DNA of 64,000 nucleotides from Dendrocalamus latiflorus (lineage: Eukaryota; Streptophyta; Magnoliopsida; Poales; Poaceae): positions 3,976,576-4,040,575 of the forward strand of contig CM029647.1 of NCBI GenBank assembly GCA_017311315.1. The letters are read 5' to 3'. The notes beneath the pieces are model-generated. The model ran no database searches, was not told the origin of the DNA, and saw nothing but the letters and a program-made list of their open reading frames with translations. Every line of letters begins with the position of its first letter. Positions within the stretch are counted from its first letter, which is position 1. The translations under genes and the position numbers were made by a program. Positions 23,021 through 36,572 of the stretch are shown piece after piece.

Positions 23021-25451
23021 TTTTGGTAGCAAGTTCATGAGGAAACTCAATTTTTGCATATTTTATCTTTGAAGTGATTTCTTGATCTGAGTGTTTTCAG
23101 AGTGATTTCTTCGGTGTTCTTACTTACTATGATATGTGAAAACATATCCAAAACCATCTTGACTATCCTTTGCTCATGAGCAAGTCTTGATCATCGATTT
23201 TAGTTCTAGGTCATTTTTAGTGCATCCTTGATTAAATCTCAAAGGTCTAAATTTTGACGTGGGTTTTTGTGATACATGGATGGAATAGGTTGCTCACACC
23301 TTAAGCAAAATGTGTACAAAGTTTCAAGGGTTTTGAATTATCTAATCAAAAATTACGTGATTTGAAATCTTGCAATCGTGCTGATTTTACTGTTCATTTA
23401 CCTGAAAGTACTATTCGTAGCGGTCAGACCGCCCAAATGGAGGTTAGACCGCCCCAGAGTGGTCAGACTGCCCCATGGTTGGCGGTCAAACCTCCAAGGA
23501 CTGAGATATTCAAGATTTTGTATTCTAGACTGTTTTGCTTTGAGATTTCGGGTTTGGATTTGATTCTCAGTAACTCTATAGTTATTTGAGAGAAGAATCC
23601 AAAATACTTGGAGGAAAGGCTTTCATCGGCACCATTCACCCCTGTTGCATTTCCGGTCCTACAGTAAGAGCAGCACCTGAGAAGAGGGCATTGTTACCTG
23701 AAAATAAGCCTCTAACTTGTGTATCACAGCGGCATAATCCCCCTTCATCTTCTGCAGTAACCTGTGGCATCCAAACGAACATGGAAAGGAACGAGAGTGA
23801 GCTTATTGCATGAGGATGAAAAGAGATAGGGAGTAGGGGAGAGACCTTTCAGGAATCCAGATTCTTGCTATTGCAGTAAACAAGAGAAGTATTCAGCAGA
23901 TAACACCATAACAATACTATTCCACATAAACAGTGGCTCTATACATTTCACATTCTGTAAATAGGTTCCAAAGGGGATCATGTCAAGTCAAATCCACAAG
24001 ATTCGCATTAGCATAATTCTGAATTTATATGCTTCAACTCGGGAAAACTTGCAAGATTGTAAAAACTGACCAGACAGATGTGCTGAACCATATTTTTCGA
24101 AAAAAAGATGCGACGAACCAAAGGAATTTGCAGGCCTGCTGCATTTCTCCATCTCAAATATCCTAAAATTTCTTGCAGAAAAGGCTAAACAACGCACCCA
24201 AACTGAAGGGAGAGCAGATAAATAATGACACCACTGTGAAGAAACCTTTCTACTACCTACCTCACATTTTTTTTTTTTTTGCAGTTTCAGTTCTATTGTT
24301 TAGGGCCCGTCCCCTGCTTCTATGAAAGAATTGAGTCTGCTTAACTGGGGGCAGTGATGAACAACTTCTTTCTACAACTATTATATAGGCAATAAGAGAA
24401 CACTGACAGATTCAGAAGTAAGTAGGTGCGCTTGCAAGAAATGCAACATTTGAAATATCAGGAATGATCTTCTTGTGGAGCCACTACAAGATTCATCCCT
24501 TGATCATCAAAGGCTAATATACCAGTCCCCTACACCCAAATCGATCTATCAACATTTTGGGATCAAAGAGTGTTAGGGTGAACTCAGGCATTTGGCCCAA
24601 CGGCCAAAATGCCAACCCCTTGACCGCACCCTGATCGGGGGCGCCCAGCCCAATTGGCTGGTGGGCCCCTGTCGCCAGCGCCATATAAATAGTGGTGGGA
24701 GCCGGGGCGGCACGAACACCAAGGTTCACCGTGCCGCCACCATCCCCACCAACAAACCCTAGACCCGATCTAAGAGGGGGCGCTCCAGCGACGGGAACGA
24801 CCACCGCCAAGGAGATCGCCGCCGCCCGGGAGACGCCGCCGCCAGGGAGATGCCGCCGCTCTTTCTCCACCGACCGTCGCTGCCCGTGCGCAGACTTCAT
24901 CGAGCGAACCCGCGATGGCCAACCCCTCCTCCTCTACATCGGACGGTTGGTACCCCTCTCTCCCTCTCGGTATTCTCTCAAGAACCCGAACGTAAAGAAC
25001 ACCGCTAGATCTAACCTAGGAGATCCTAAAAGCCAAACCTAACAAAGAGATGTGCCAAATTAAAAAGTTTTTTCTAGTAAAATTAATAAACCCACCTATC
25101 TGTAAATTTGTAATAAGAAAGACGTCATATGTCTAATTCTAAAGCATTTATTTGTCAAAACCTATAATCATTTTCTCCAAAGCATGGAAGATGTATCCGA
25201 AAAGGTATATGCATATAGCATCCCAACAGGCAACAATATAGTCTTGAGATTAATGACAGGCAAATGATAGGGTGCTTTCATTGACCCATGTATGTCTACT
25301 TTTATCAATGACAAAGGACGTAAGACGGTGACACATTAACTTAGAAGCTGTTACAGAAGTACATGCTCAGAAGCTTACGCAACATTATAGGGTATTTTGA
25401 CCATTAATACAATCTGTAAGACCTGACCCAGCAGGCATATTCCATGTTTCC
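23021..25451. other. Region between the LTR and the MYB stop codon
   Basis: Includes a second 'ggtcagaccgcc' cluster (23415-23491) and A/T-rich sequence. On the minus strand, 23600-23780 shows splice-like signals and a short open stretch (see findings). Positions 24600-25040 are GC-rich with 'ccatataaatagtgg' at 24681, resembling the promoter and leader of a transposon or gene, but no credible protein follows. Part of this region must be the MYB 3'UTR. Confidence 0.45.
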
Positions 25452-28400
25452 TCAAACTGCATGAATTGGACTGTTGTTTCTCTTACTTAGGTCAGGTCTA
25501 GTCATTGGTGGGTTCACATGAAAAGCCGATTGCCTGGTATTTGTCGACCCTGTAAGCTGAAGGGAAAGAGCAGAGGGTTCCATGGAGCCAGAGCTACCTT
25601 CACCAATACTGAGCTTGGACATACCGACAACCTCATCAGCCTTAATCACCTCCTTTCCATTCACAGGAGTGGGCTTTAGGATTTCATGGGCTGTGCCTGC
25701 TTCCTCCACGTTAGCAACATCTGGAGGCCAAAGAGTTAGTGGAACAGGAATCAATGCTGGGTAGAATGCTGGCACTGTCGGGACAGTTGTGGCCTTGAAT
25801 GATACAGCGGGTCTCATCTCAGAATTTGGTGCTGGTAATGAAGGCTCTGCAAATTCAGATTCCTCATGCTGCCTTAGTTGGAAAGTCAGCAGCTGTTTAG
25901 CAAACTCTGCTTCCTCCCGTTGACCAAGATGTAAGATGGGCAATTGATTTGACCTTGTGGCTTCATCTTGAGTGCTGCAGAGCATAATCTGTTCCCCAAC
26001 AACTGGGGACTCATCCATTGGCTGCAGGTTGAAGAGGAAAGCACAAATATCAGGATGCAGTTATGTGGAAAAGATAGACCGTCCCTATCATGACATAGAA
26101 CATTGCAAGTAAGAATTGCATACCATTTCCGGAACCATGTCAAACAAGCTTGACCTCCTCTTCCGTCTTGACGAGTTTGTTTGTCTAATAAAGTACTTTT
26201 GAGCATGGCTGGCCACCTGAGTCGGGGTCCTGGAAACAACAAAGTTACGGGATATCCCACGCCAGTCTCCCTTACCAAGCTTCTGCAGACCCATCAGGAA
26301 CATTCTATGCTCTTCTTCAGTCCATGGTGTACCTGAAGCACAAAAGTGATCCACGAATTAAAACTGGACTGAGCATACCAGATTGTTCTGAGAAAAATAA
26401 TACAGAAAACCATATTTACTAGTCTATATTCATTTCAACAAAGACAAATCATCAATCATTCCCTTTGAACTTGACCAAGATCACAAGCTTTGGGCTTTCA
26501 GGCAGTGCAACCAACATGCTTGATGCTTCTCAATCTAGTGATGTTACCACATCTTCTATTAATACATACTCTTCTCTGTAGAATAATATGCTAGAGTCTA
26601 CAACTGATTAAGATGACATTCCATATCTTGAGCAAGACCATCCAAGCATAATAATAGTTTCATAAAGGGGAAATGGCAAAAAAAAAAAACCGCCCGTTCA
26701 ACATTAATACAGTTCAACTCTGAGTATGCCTAATCTTGGAAAATCAGTTCCAAGTTTAAACTTCTAAGCAATAGGTCGTTCCAGCAAAACAAGAAAAGTT
26801 TTAAGGGGAAAGGCAAATAAATATGCATCCCATTCAACATTAATATAATTGAATTGTAAATATGCCTAACCTGGAGAGTTTAATTGTGAAGGTAAAAGGA
26901 CCATAACGAGCAGCATTATAACATCTAACACTCACTAATCAATAGCGAATTAATTTATTTCACATGCAGTCTCCACACAAATTCTGGTCACAATCAACAT
27001 GACAAGAACAGAATTTTGCTTAGGTAGTTCACTCTGGTGATGCATTTGTCCTTTTTTTAAGAATCCCAGTGCATAGTTGGTGCTAATTTGTAAGATGTTT
27101 ATATTTTAAGCTCCAGTTGTTATACCATGTGGATAGGTCGTGAATATAGTGATGATGAATAATTAACTTTTGCGTTGCACTGAAATTTGTGTTTTTAAAA
27201 GTTTCGATCGATGTACTATAGTAAATATGGAATTGCTGAAATACTCAGATTAAGCGGCTTGACCGTCTTGTATTGGGTGGTCTAACCGACAAGCTTTGAC
27301 CACGGATAGTAATCGGTGGTTCGATCAACAAATCGACCACGGCAGGTTGACCACGGCAGATCGACCACGGCAGGTCGACCACGGTCGGTAGTTGGTGGCT
27401 TCGATCTTGATCAGTAGCGGATAGTCTAAGCTATTGTAACCGGTCGGAGGTCGTAAGCTACAGTAACCAGTATGTGGTCGTAGCTACAGTAGCTGGTCGT
27501 ACTTGGTTGTCGGTGCTACAGTATCTGGTCGGTACTCAGTAGTTAGTAGTCGGTGCTACAGTATCTAGTCGGTACTCAGTAGTTAGTAGTCGGTGCTACA
27601 GTACCTAGTCGGTACTCGACAGTCGATGGTTGCTAGCTACAGTACCTAATTAGTGGTCGCTAGCTACAGTACTTGGTCGGTTGTTGTAGCTATAGTGCTT
27701 GGTTGTTGATCGTCGCTACTTGTGGCTTTCGAGTACACCGAGTACTCGTAATCTTCGAGTAGATCTTACTGAGAAATTATGCTAGAAATTGAGATGGTTT
27801 GTGTTTATGGTTAAGGGTGTGTTTTGCGTATGTGGACTAATGTCGATCAAGTTGGGAAGAACTTATGCTAGAAAAAAAAGTCATTTGGTTTTTGCATGTG
27901 CAGGTTGGGCATGGAGGCAGTCATGGTCGTTAACGAGGAGGACCAGAATTAGGAGGGGATATCTAAGACCTAGGCGGTTGAGGATGTTACGAGGTGATAT
28001 GGCTCACGATAGAGCACGTAAAGATCAAAGGTAGATTATGCGTGAAGAAGCTACAGGAGGTGCAGTTCTGGAGGCTTCGACACGTGATAAGTTAAAAAGA
28101 GTTATGGAAGGTGTCCATAACTAGAAGGTTAAAAGATTTTGGAAAATCTGTGTTTGAAAGGGTTTCAAGTCCCTTGATTTTCAGAATCAGATAGGATTTT
28201 GTGTCCGTGTTGATAAGGACACAGTTTAGAGCTCTAGCATATAAAAGCAGGGAGAGGTTAAGGGTTAACCTACGACTTTTGCGGACTGGAAAGGGCTTTG
28301 GAGAGAAAGCTTTGAGAGTTTTTGTGTTAGGGTTTGAGGGGTGCCGTGAGGTATAGCCAAGGAACATGATTCAGAAATAAAAGATCAGGTATATTCCGAG

Positions 28401-31400
28401 AAAAATTTAGTCAACGCCGGCGGCGTGTTCTTCTGGGCATTCCGAACTGGTCGTAGTGACATAGTGTTTCTCGTCGACTTCACTTTTCTCAATTGCGTGC
28501 GGAGTCGACCAATAGATCGTTGTCAACAGCATCGACAGGCAGAGATGATCATAGCACGTCAACTTGGAGGCGTCAACCACGCTAAGCGGTTGAGCACCGA
28601 GTGGATCGAAGCTTCATCGAGCACTAAGAGATTCCAAAAAACGGAGTCAATAATTCACACTCTCTCTGATTGCGGTATTCGATCTTACACCAGTTAAATA
28701 GGCGGACCACATTTATGAACTGTTGATATACTAAGTTTTTTTATAAAAAAAAGCAGCTGTATTAAGTTTAAGATGTCTTTAAATAGAGAAACTGGTTTGA
28801 AAATTCTGCAGGACCTGAAGGACTTCTAGCTTATGAGAATTTGAAGTCATCTTTCTAAGGAAGACTCTTTGCTGAATCTAGTAGGAAGATGTGACTGCAG
28901 TATACTTCAAGTTGTTTGAGATGAGATGAAAGAGACCAGAACGGCTTTCAGATAGAAGGGTATCTGCTCATGAAGCTGAAAATATGCCCGTGAAGTAGGC
29001 AGATGCATTGAAGTGACACTCACAGTCCAATATGATCTTAAAACTTTTGTGTTGCTGTTACCTGTTTTTCACCACCACCAACATAAAAACTATCGGTTAG
29101 AATCCAATGCATAGGAAAATAGGACATGGAACAGCACTTCACCTAATGCATACTCTTGTTCCCACACAAAATGAGATTATTTTATCCTGAAAAACTGAAA
29201 TTGTTTTATTAAATCTTGTGGACAGCTTCCCTCTTTTCTATTCCCAAGAATATCCTGTGTTAGCCTCAACAATGGAAACTGGATTTTGTGAAGGGTTTTG
29301 CAGTGCTAATTGCAGCTGCTCCTTGGTTCATTATAAAGGCCCAAAAGCCAAAACAGAACATAACAAACTAAAGCAAAAGAGCTCAACAGACTAAAGCAAA
29401 GAAACTCAACAAACTAAAGCAAAAGAACTTTCTATCTAAAGCTAACCTGGATTGGAGCTCCATCTACCACTAATTTCAAACATAGACTACACAAGCTTAT
29501 TCTTTCATTTCTCCCCCTAAGCCTTGTGTGCAGCCTCCAACTTGATGTGAACCAGTCCAATTTGAGCACGCAATTCATGGAACTTCACCCTCCCGAGAGG
29601 TTTGGTGAGAATGTCGGCGAGCTGGTCCACGGTGTTGATGTGGCTGGCCTTCACGCTCCCCTCTTCCAGACAATTTCTGATGAAGTGGTACTTGATCCGG
29701 ATGTGCTTGCTTCTCTCGTGGAAGACGGGGTTCTTGGCCAGCGCTAGGGCAGACTTGTTGTCCACCCTGAGCTCGACTGCCTCGGCCTCCTTGCCAAGGA
29801 ATTCGCCCAACAGCCGGGCCAACCAGAGTGTTTGTGTTGCGTCAGAGGTGGCGGCAATGTATTCAGCTTCGCAGCTTGACAGCGCCACCACCCGTTGCTT
29901 GAGGGACTGCCAGCTTACGAGGCAGTTGCCGAGGAAGAACAACGTGCCGCTCGTGCTCTTGCTCGTATCGATGTCGCCGGCGAGGTCGCTGTCGCAGTAG
30001 CCGACGAGGTGTGTCGCACTAGGACGTCTCGCGTAGTGCAGACCGTAGTCGAAAGTGCCTGCGATGTAACGCAGAATCCGCTTGATGGCCTGCTGGTGCT
30101 CCACCGTCGGCCGCTCCATGAACCGGCTCAGGTATCCGACGGCGAATGCCAAGTCCGGCCGGGTGTGTACCAGGTAGCGCAAGCTGCCGACAATGCGCCG
30201 GTACTGCGTTGCGTCGACCTCCTCCGCCTCACTGTAGCGGCTCAGCTTTAGCCGCTCTTCCATCGGAGTGTGGGCGGGGTTACACCCATCCAAGCCACCC
30301 AACTCGACGATGCGCTTGGCGTAGTGAGCTTGTCGAAGAGTGACGCCGGAGTTGTCTTGGCGCACCTCGATGCCGAGGTAGAAGCTGAGGCCAAGGTCAC
30401 TCATTTGGAAAGTGGCCTTCATTTGAGCCTTGAACGCCTCCACCTCTGCTTCTTCCGTGCCGGTGATCACGAGGTCGTCGACGTAGACGCCCACCAGCAG
30501 GATGGAGCGACCGCTGCCTCGCCGATACATTGCCGCCTCGTGAGCGCTTTGCTGGAAACCCATCTCCTTGAGCGTGCTGTCCAGCTTGGCGTTCCAAGCT
30601 CGCGGTGCTTGTCGCAGGCCGTAGAGTGCCTTCCACAGTCGCAGCACCTTGCCCTCCTTGCCGTCAATGACGAAACCGGGGGGCTGCCGCACGTACACCT
30701 CCTCCTTCAAATCGCCGTTCAGGAACGCCAACTTGACGTCCATATGATGGACACGCCACCCCTCCTGGGCAGCCAGAGCGAGGAGGATGTGGATGGACTC
30801 AATACAAGCCACTGGTGCGAACGCGTCGTCGTAGTCGATCCCTTCCTGCTGGACGAAACCACGGGCGACAAGCCTTGCCTTGTGCTTGACCACCTCTCCC
30901 GCCTCATTCTTCTTGAGTTTGAACACCCACTTCAAGGTGATCGGGCGGTGGCCGGCCGGCAGGTCGACGAGCTCCCATGTATGGTTGTGCTCGACGGAGT
31001 CCAACTCCTGCTGCATTGCGGCACGCCAGGCCGCATCGCTTTCGGCCTCAACAGACGAGCAGGGCTCCCCGGTGTGAGTCAGGTGTAGCTCGGCGTCGAT
31101 GTTGCGCTGTACATACCCTGGCACCGCTTGATCGCCGAGTATGTCGTCGATGGTGCGGTAGCGCAGCGGGGTGTCCTCATGTGCAGCGTCGATGCGATCC
31201 TCGTCGCTCTCCAGAGGTGTGGCGAAGATGGGCATTTGCTGTCCACTGGGAGCTGGAGTGGTTGTCGGCGCAGCGGGCGGAGTGGCGATGGGCGACGGCG
31301 TGCACGGCGTGCTTCCCTGGTTCGGAGCTGGCGGGCTCGGCGGAGTTGATGGCATCCAGGGTGCGGGAGCAGGTGAGCCAGGTGTTGGCACAGTGCCACC

Positions 31401-34400
31401 CGCTCCCCGGCTCCTTCAGATTGCACATTTTCGATGACAAAGTCATCCAGCGTCGCCGTTGCGTCGCCACTGGTCTCCTTGGTCCATTCCCAGCCGCGTC
31501 CTTCGTCGAAGACGACGTCGCGCGCCGTGCGCACACGCCAGGTTGTCGGGTCGAGGATGCGATACCCCTTGACGCCTTCCGCATAGCCGATGAAGACTCC
31601 AGGCGTACTCCGGTCATCCAGCTTGCCGACGTAGTTCAGCTCCTTGACGTATGCCAGGCAGCCGAACGTGCGAAGGTGTCCGACCGCCGGTGTGCGCCCA
31701 TGCCTCGTACAGAGTCTTCCCTGCTAGGCTCTTGGTCGGCGATCAGTTGAGTAGATGAACAGCGGTCATCACTGCCTCCCCCCAGAGCGTCGCCGGCATG
31801 CCCCTCTGTTTGAGCAGGGCGCGCGCGGTCGCCACCACGGTCTGGTTCTGGCGCTCGACCACACCGTTCTGCTGCGGCGTGTAGGGCGCGGAGTAGTGCC
31901 GCTGGATCCCTTCATCAGCACAGTAGGCGGCAAACTCGGCTGCGGTGAACTCCCTTCCATTGTCGGTGCGCAGCACTCGGAGCTTGTGGCCGCACTCCTT
32001 CTCTGTAGCGGCCTGGACATGCCTGATGGCGTCCGCAGCTCCAGCCTTCGTCGCGAGAAGAACGGCCCACATGAACCGTGACGCGTCATCCACCAGAAGC
32101 AGGAAATAGCGCCGGCCTCCCGGAGTCGCCGGGGTGACGGGGCCGCACAGGTCGCCATGGACGAGCTCGAGCTGCTTCTGCGCGCGGTACATGGCCTGAC
32201 GAGGGAAGGGACGCCGCTTCTGCTTGGTCACCACGCAGGTGTCACATAGCTGCTCGACGTGGTCGATCCGAGGCATCCCGCGCACCATCTCTTCGCGCCC
32301 CAGCTTCCGCAGAGCCTCGAAGTGGAGGTGCCCGAAATGCTCGTGCCAGCGCCAGGCCTCATCGTCACAACGAGCGGCGAGGCAGAGGGGCCAGGCCACC
32401 TCTATGTGCAGCACATACAGGCGGGTGCGCCCGCGGCTGACCTTGACAAGGAGGCGCCCGCATCGATCCCAGATCCGGAGTACACCTCGGTCGATCCCCA
32501 CTCGTGCGCCACCCTCGTCGAGCTGGCCGAGACTGATGATGGAGTTGCGGAGCGCCGGGATGTAGTAGACGCCATGGAGCAGCTTGTGCTCGCCGGTCTT
32601 GGCCACGAAGACGACGGATCCGACGCCGCAGATCTCCACTGCAGACGCATCGCCAAATTTGACGGAGCCCCGGACGCCGCGATCCAGGTCGGCGAAGTGC
32701 TCCATACGCCCGGTCATGTGGTGCGTGGCGCCGCTGTCGAGGTACCATCCTTCGAGCGTGTCGTCGCCGGAGCCGTCGCCGAGGAAGGCGCGCGCCTGCG
32801 GCTGGTCGATGTGGAGGGAAGTGGACGCCGTCTGAGGGGAAAAATTGAGCGGCGGCGCGGAGTGTGGACGAGGGGAGATTAGGGTTGCACCCTCCCCTTT
32901 ATCTCCTGTGGGCCCCAGACCTGGGCTCTCATGAGCCAGGAATAATGCGGGCTCCTCGTCCTCCTCAGCTTGGGCCATGTGGGCCATTCCACCGCGCTTG
33001 GGCTGTCTGCAATCCCTGGCCCAGTGACCACGGCGACCGCAGTTTAGGCAGACGTCGTCGCGGGCCGCCTTGCGTTCCCCGCCGCCGCCTCCTTCTTTTC
33101 CACCGCAGCCGCCGCCGGATTTTTCTTTCTTGCGCGGTCGCCGACGGCGGTCCTTGGATGAGGTCGAGCCTTCCCCCTTCTTCTTCTCCTTCTGGCGGGC
33201 GAGCCATTGCTCCTCGGTGAAGAGCAGCTTTCCCCCCAAGGTGACTGGCTCGGTCGAAGGCTCTTCTTCGCGGTCGTCGACGGCCTTGAGCCTGCCCGTC
33301 ACCTCCTCGATGGACAGGGTCGAGAGATCCAGAAGGGTCTCAATCGAGAGGGTGATCTGGGTGTACTTCTTGGGGACGATGCGCAAGAACTTCTCCACCG
33401 CCTTATGTTCGTCGATGTCGCCGTCGCCGTCGCCGTGCCGGACCAGCTGCTGCACCAAGCCGGCGAGACGGAGAGCGAAGTCGTCAACGTCTTCGCCAGG
33501 CCGGAACGCAAGCCGGTCCCAGTCTTGCCGTAGCTTCTGCAACGTGGTCTTGCGGACACGGTCGGCGCCGATTCATGCCGCCGCGATGGAGTCCCAGGCT
33601 TCCTTCACGGTCGGCTTGTCCGCAAGCGACGACACCATCTCCGGCGGGACGGAGGCGAGAAGAGCATCGAGCGCCAGCCGGTCATCATGGAACTCGGCGT
33701 CGCCGTACTCAACGGCATCCCAGAGCCGCCAGGCCTGCAACTTCACTTTCATCAACAGACTCCACTCGTTGTAGTTCGTCTTGGTGAGCATCGGCCATGG
33801 GGTGCCTCCGCCGGACTCCTTGATCACGCGCTGGACGACGGGCGAACTCGGTCTCCCGGAACGACCTCGACGACGGTGCGGAGATGGCAAAGCTCGACAG
33901 TCGTGGTCCCTGTGAGGGTTCTGCGACGCAGGGCGACTCTCCCGGTCTTCCTCGTCGATACGGAGGGCAGCGGCGGCGGCAGCAGCAGCTGCCGCCGCCA
34001 TGGCAGCCCTGGCCGCCTCTGCTGCCTGCGCCGCCGTTGCTTCGGCGGCAGTGATGCGCGCCTCGCGCGCCTCCTCTTCGGCAGCCGTCGCCACCTGTGC
34101 AGTAGCTGCAGCAGCAGCCCGCCGTCCTAACGAGGTCGACATCTCCAAGGAAGGTAACAAGTGCTCTGATACCAATTGTTAGCCTCAACAATGGAAACTG
34201 GATTTTGTGAAGTTCCGACTGCTCCTTGGTTCATTATAAAGGCCCAAAAGCCAAAACAGAACATAACAAACTAAAGCAAAAGAGCTCAACAGACTAAAGC
34301 AAAGAAACTCAACAAACTAAAGCAAAAGAACTTTCTATCTAAAGCTAACCTGGATTGGAGCTCCATCTACCACTAATTTCAAACATAGACTACACAAGCT

Positions 34401-36541
34401 TATTCTTTCATCCTGCCCCTCTGCGTCTCAAAACAGGATGCGGCCCCTGAAAGTGTCGATATATTACTTCCAGAAATAGTGAATTCCTAAATATACCATT
34501 CTGCAGGTACCACCACGGGAGGCATAGATATAGACTCACTCGGTTTGGACGCCCAGTCATAGATACTAGTAGTAAAGTAAAGAAGGTACGTGTTGGAACA
34601 AGCTGTGAATCAGCCAGGCTCCCTTCGATCTATATATATATACTAGCTCCGTAAGCGCGGCGACACGCCGCGCTAGCTATAATGTGGACTGAAACAAAAG
34701 AGACGATAATTCATGGGGAGTTTCTTAAAAATTCGAGGGCGCATGCGTAATTTCGGAAAAACCAAAGGTCTTTTTCGTAAAAAACCGAGGACATGTAAGG
34801 ACCTATACGTAACTAAAAAAGGACCTATATATAATTTTAGAAAACTGCGGGGCACTATCCAACAAAGGATACGCAATTTCGGTGAAGTGCAGGGGGTTTT
34901 CGCAAAAAAACCTGACAGGGACCTTTTCACGAGAAAGGAGGACCTTTAAGCTATTTCGGAAAATGCAGAATCTTTTTCGTAAAAAAGCTGACGTGGATAG
35001 CCTCACGACCGGGGAATCCCCCGGCTGTAATATAGGCATGATATAGGCAGGGCCGGCTCTGGGGGTAGGCCGGAGGGGCGCCGGCCTAGGGCCCCGGGCC
35101 AGGGAGGGCCCATCAAAAACTACATACATATACATACCATCACGCACCGTATACACGTCCGCATATCTTGGCCAGAAGCGACAGGGCCAGAAGCCTACAT
35201 GCATCATGCATGCGTTTTGTGATTGCGTTGTGATTGCGGCCGGAGTATTCATGGGCTGGCAGCTGGCTCAACGTTTTGTATACAAATACAACTGCATGCG
35301 TACAACTAACGCCGTGTCGCCGTAACGCGGATTCGCAGAACGCCTCGACCGCTCGACGCTTCGACTAACACCAGAGCCCAGAAGAACGCCGCGCGCCCGC
35401 GCCGTCGCGCCGATTCGCCGAAGTGCCGCGGCTTCCAGTTCGACGTGAATACGTGATCGTCTCCTGCACCTGCGCGCTGCGCCGACATCGTGGCCGTGAG
35501 GCCGTCGCAGTCACGGAAACATTCCTAGACGAAGATTGTTTTGTGATACATCTGAAACGAAGTCTACTACTGGTGGGTATTGGTATTTGGTCTGCACTAG
35601 CTAGTTTTCATGTTGCAATACGGATTAACGGATGTACGATTAATTGGCAGTTTGACAGGACTCTCGTTGGATTAATTCATGACTTCCACGCTAAGGCTGC
35701 ATCACGGTTGGCACATGCGGAAGATTAATTCGACGTGAATACGTGATCGTCTCCTGCGCCTGCGCGCTGCGCCGACATCGTGGCCGTGAGGCCGTCGCAG
35801 CCCGAGAGTCCCGATCAGGCGATTCACCTTGCCATCTGCATCCGTCGCCCTGCCTCCCGATTGCTTATTTGCTCGTCGCCTCTTGGATCTCTGAATTCTC
35901 GATTCCATCTGCATCCGTCGCATAGCCTCAGGCAAGTTACTAGTTACATTTGGTTTATGAACTAGTTAGTACCTAATTAGTTTATCATGTTAGAACTATT
36001 GATTTGTGTCACTTTAAACAATATAAAGTTTAAACTGCATATTTTATAAGTAGAAAAAAAATTATAGTAAAGGACCCATAGAGTCGAATTTGCCCTAGGG
36101 CCCTTAAAAACGTTGAGCCGGCCCTGGATATAGGCTAACGAGTACAACAGACTCACTCGATTTGGACGCCCAAGGTTTGAGACCTTCCAAAATTAATGGC
36201 CGTGAAAATAGAATGGTCCAGCAAGCATATGATAAACAATTCAATTGGCAAAGTTATAACCATTAAGTTTTACAGCAGAATAACATGATGTTGTCATGTA
36301 AGTGCTAGGCATTTTTATTTTAATTAAGATGTTGCGCATACAAGGGAACTCCATTGAAAATGCCTCCCTTTCGGTCTTAATTTTTATAGCAAGATAATTT
36401 CCCTCATTTCATAACCACTAGCGTCGCTATTTCAACACCAAATACCTAGGATGCCCCGATACGCGATACGGGAACGGCGATACGGGTACGGCGATACGAC
36501 GATACGAAATTTTTCAAAAACAAGGATACGTCGATACGGCA

Positions 36542-36572
<31 letters not shown>

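Larger units (their letters stand above)
29258..34410 (-). mobile_element. Structurally complete Ty1/copia retrotransposon in MYB intron 1
   Basis: 5,153 bp, transcribed leftward. LTRs are 29258-29507 (3') and 34177-34410 (5'), both starting TGTTAGCC and ending TTTCA as printed. The 5-bp target duplication TCCTG is present at 29253-29257 and 34411-34415. The primer-binding site is TGGTATCAGAGC (initiator tRNA-Met), read on the minus strand at 34163-34174. A purine-rich tract at 29508-29520 touches the 3' LTR. The order is gag, protease, integrase, reverse transcriptase, RNase H. The reading frame is broken by two in-frame TGA codons and two frame changes, so this copy is not autonomous. Confidence 0.97.

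Noticed and set aside
24692..25042. 116-codon plus-strand ORF after a TATA-like site
   Set aside because: Pro/Arg/Thr-rich with no recognisable domain. More likely a transposon leader, so kept only as a regional note.
27510..27629. CRISPR-like array
   Set aside because: Units are contiguous 40-bp tandem repeats without unique spacers, in plant nuclear DNA.
30270..31088. 272-codon plus-strand ORF inside the copia element
   Set aside because: Antisense shadow of the reverse-transcriptase frame.
33070..33774. 234-codon plus-strand ORF antisense to gag
   Set aside because: Serine/arginine-rich shadow of the gag frame.
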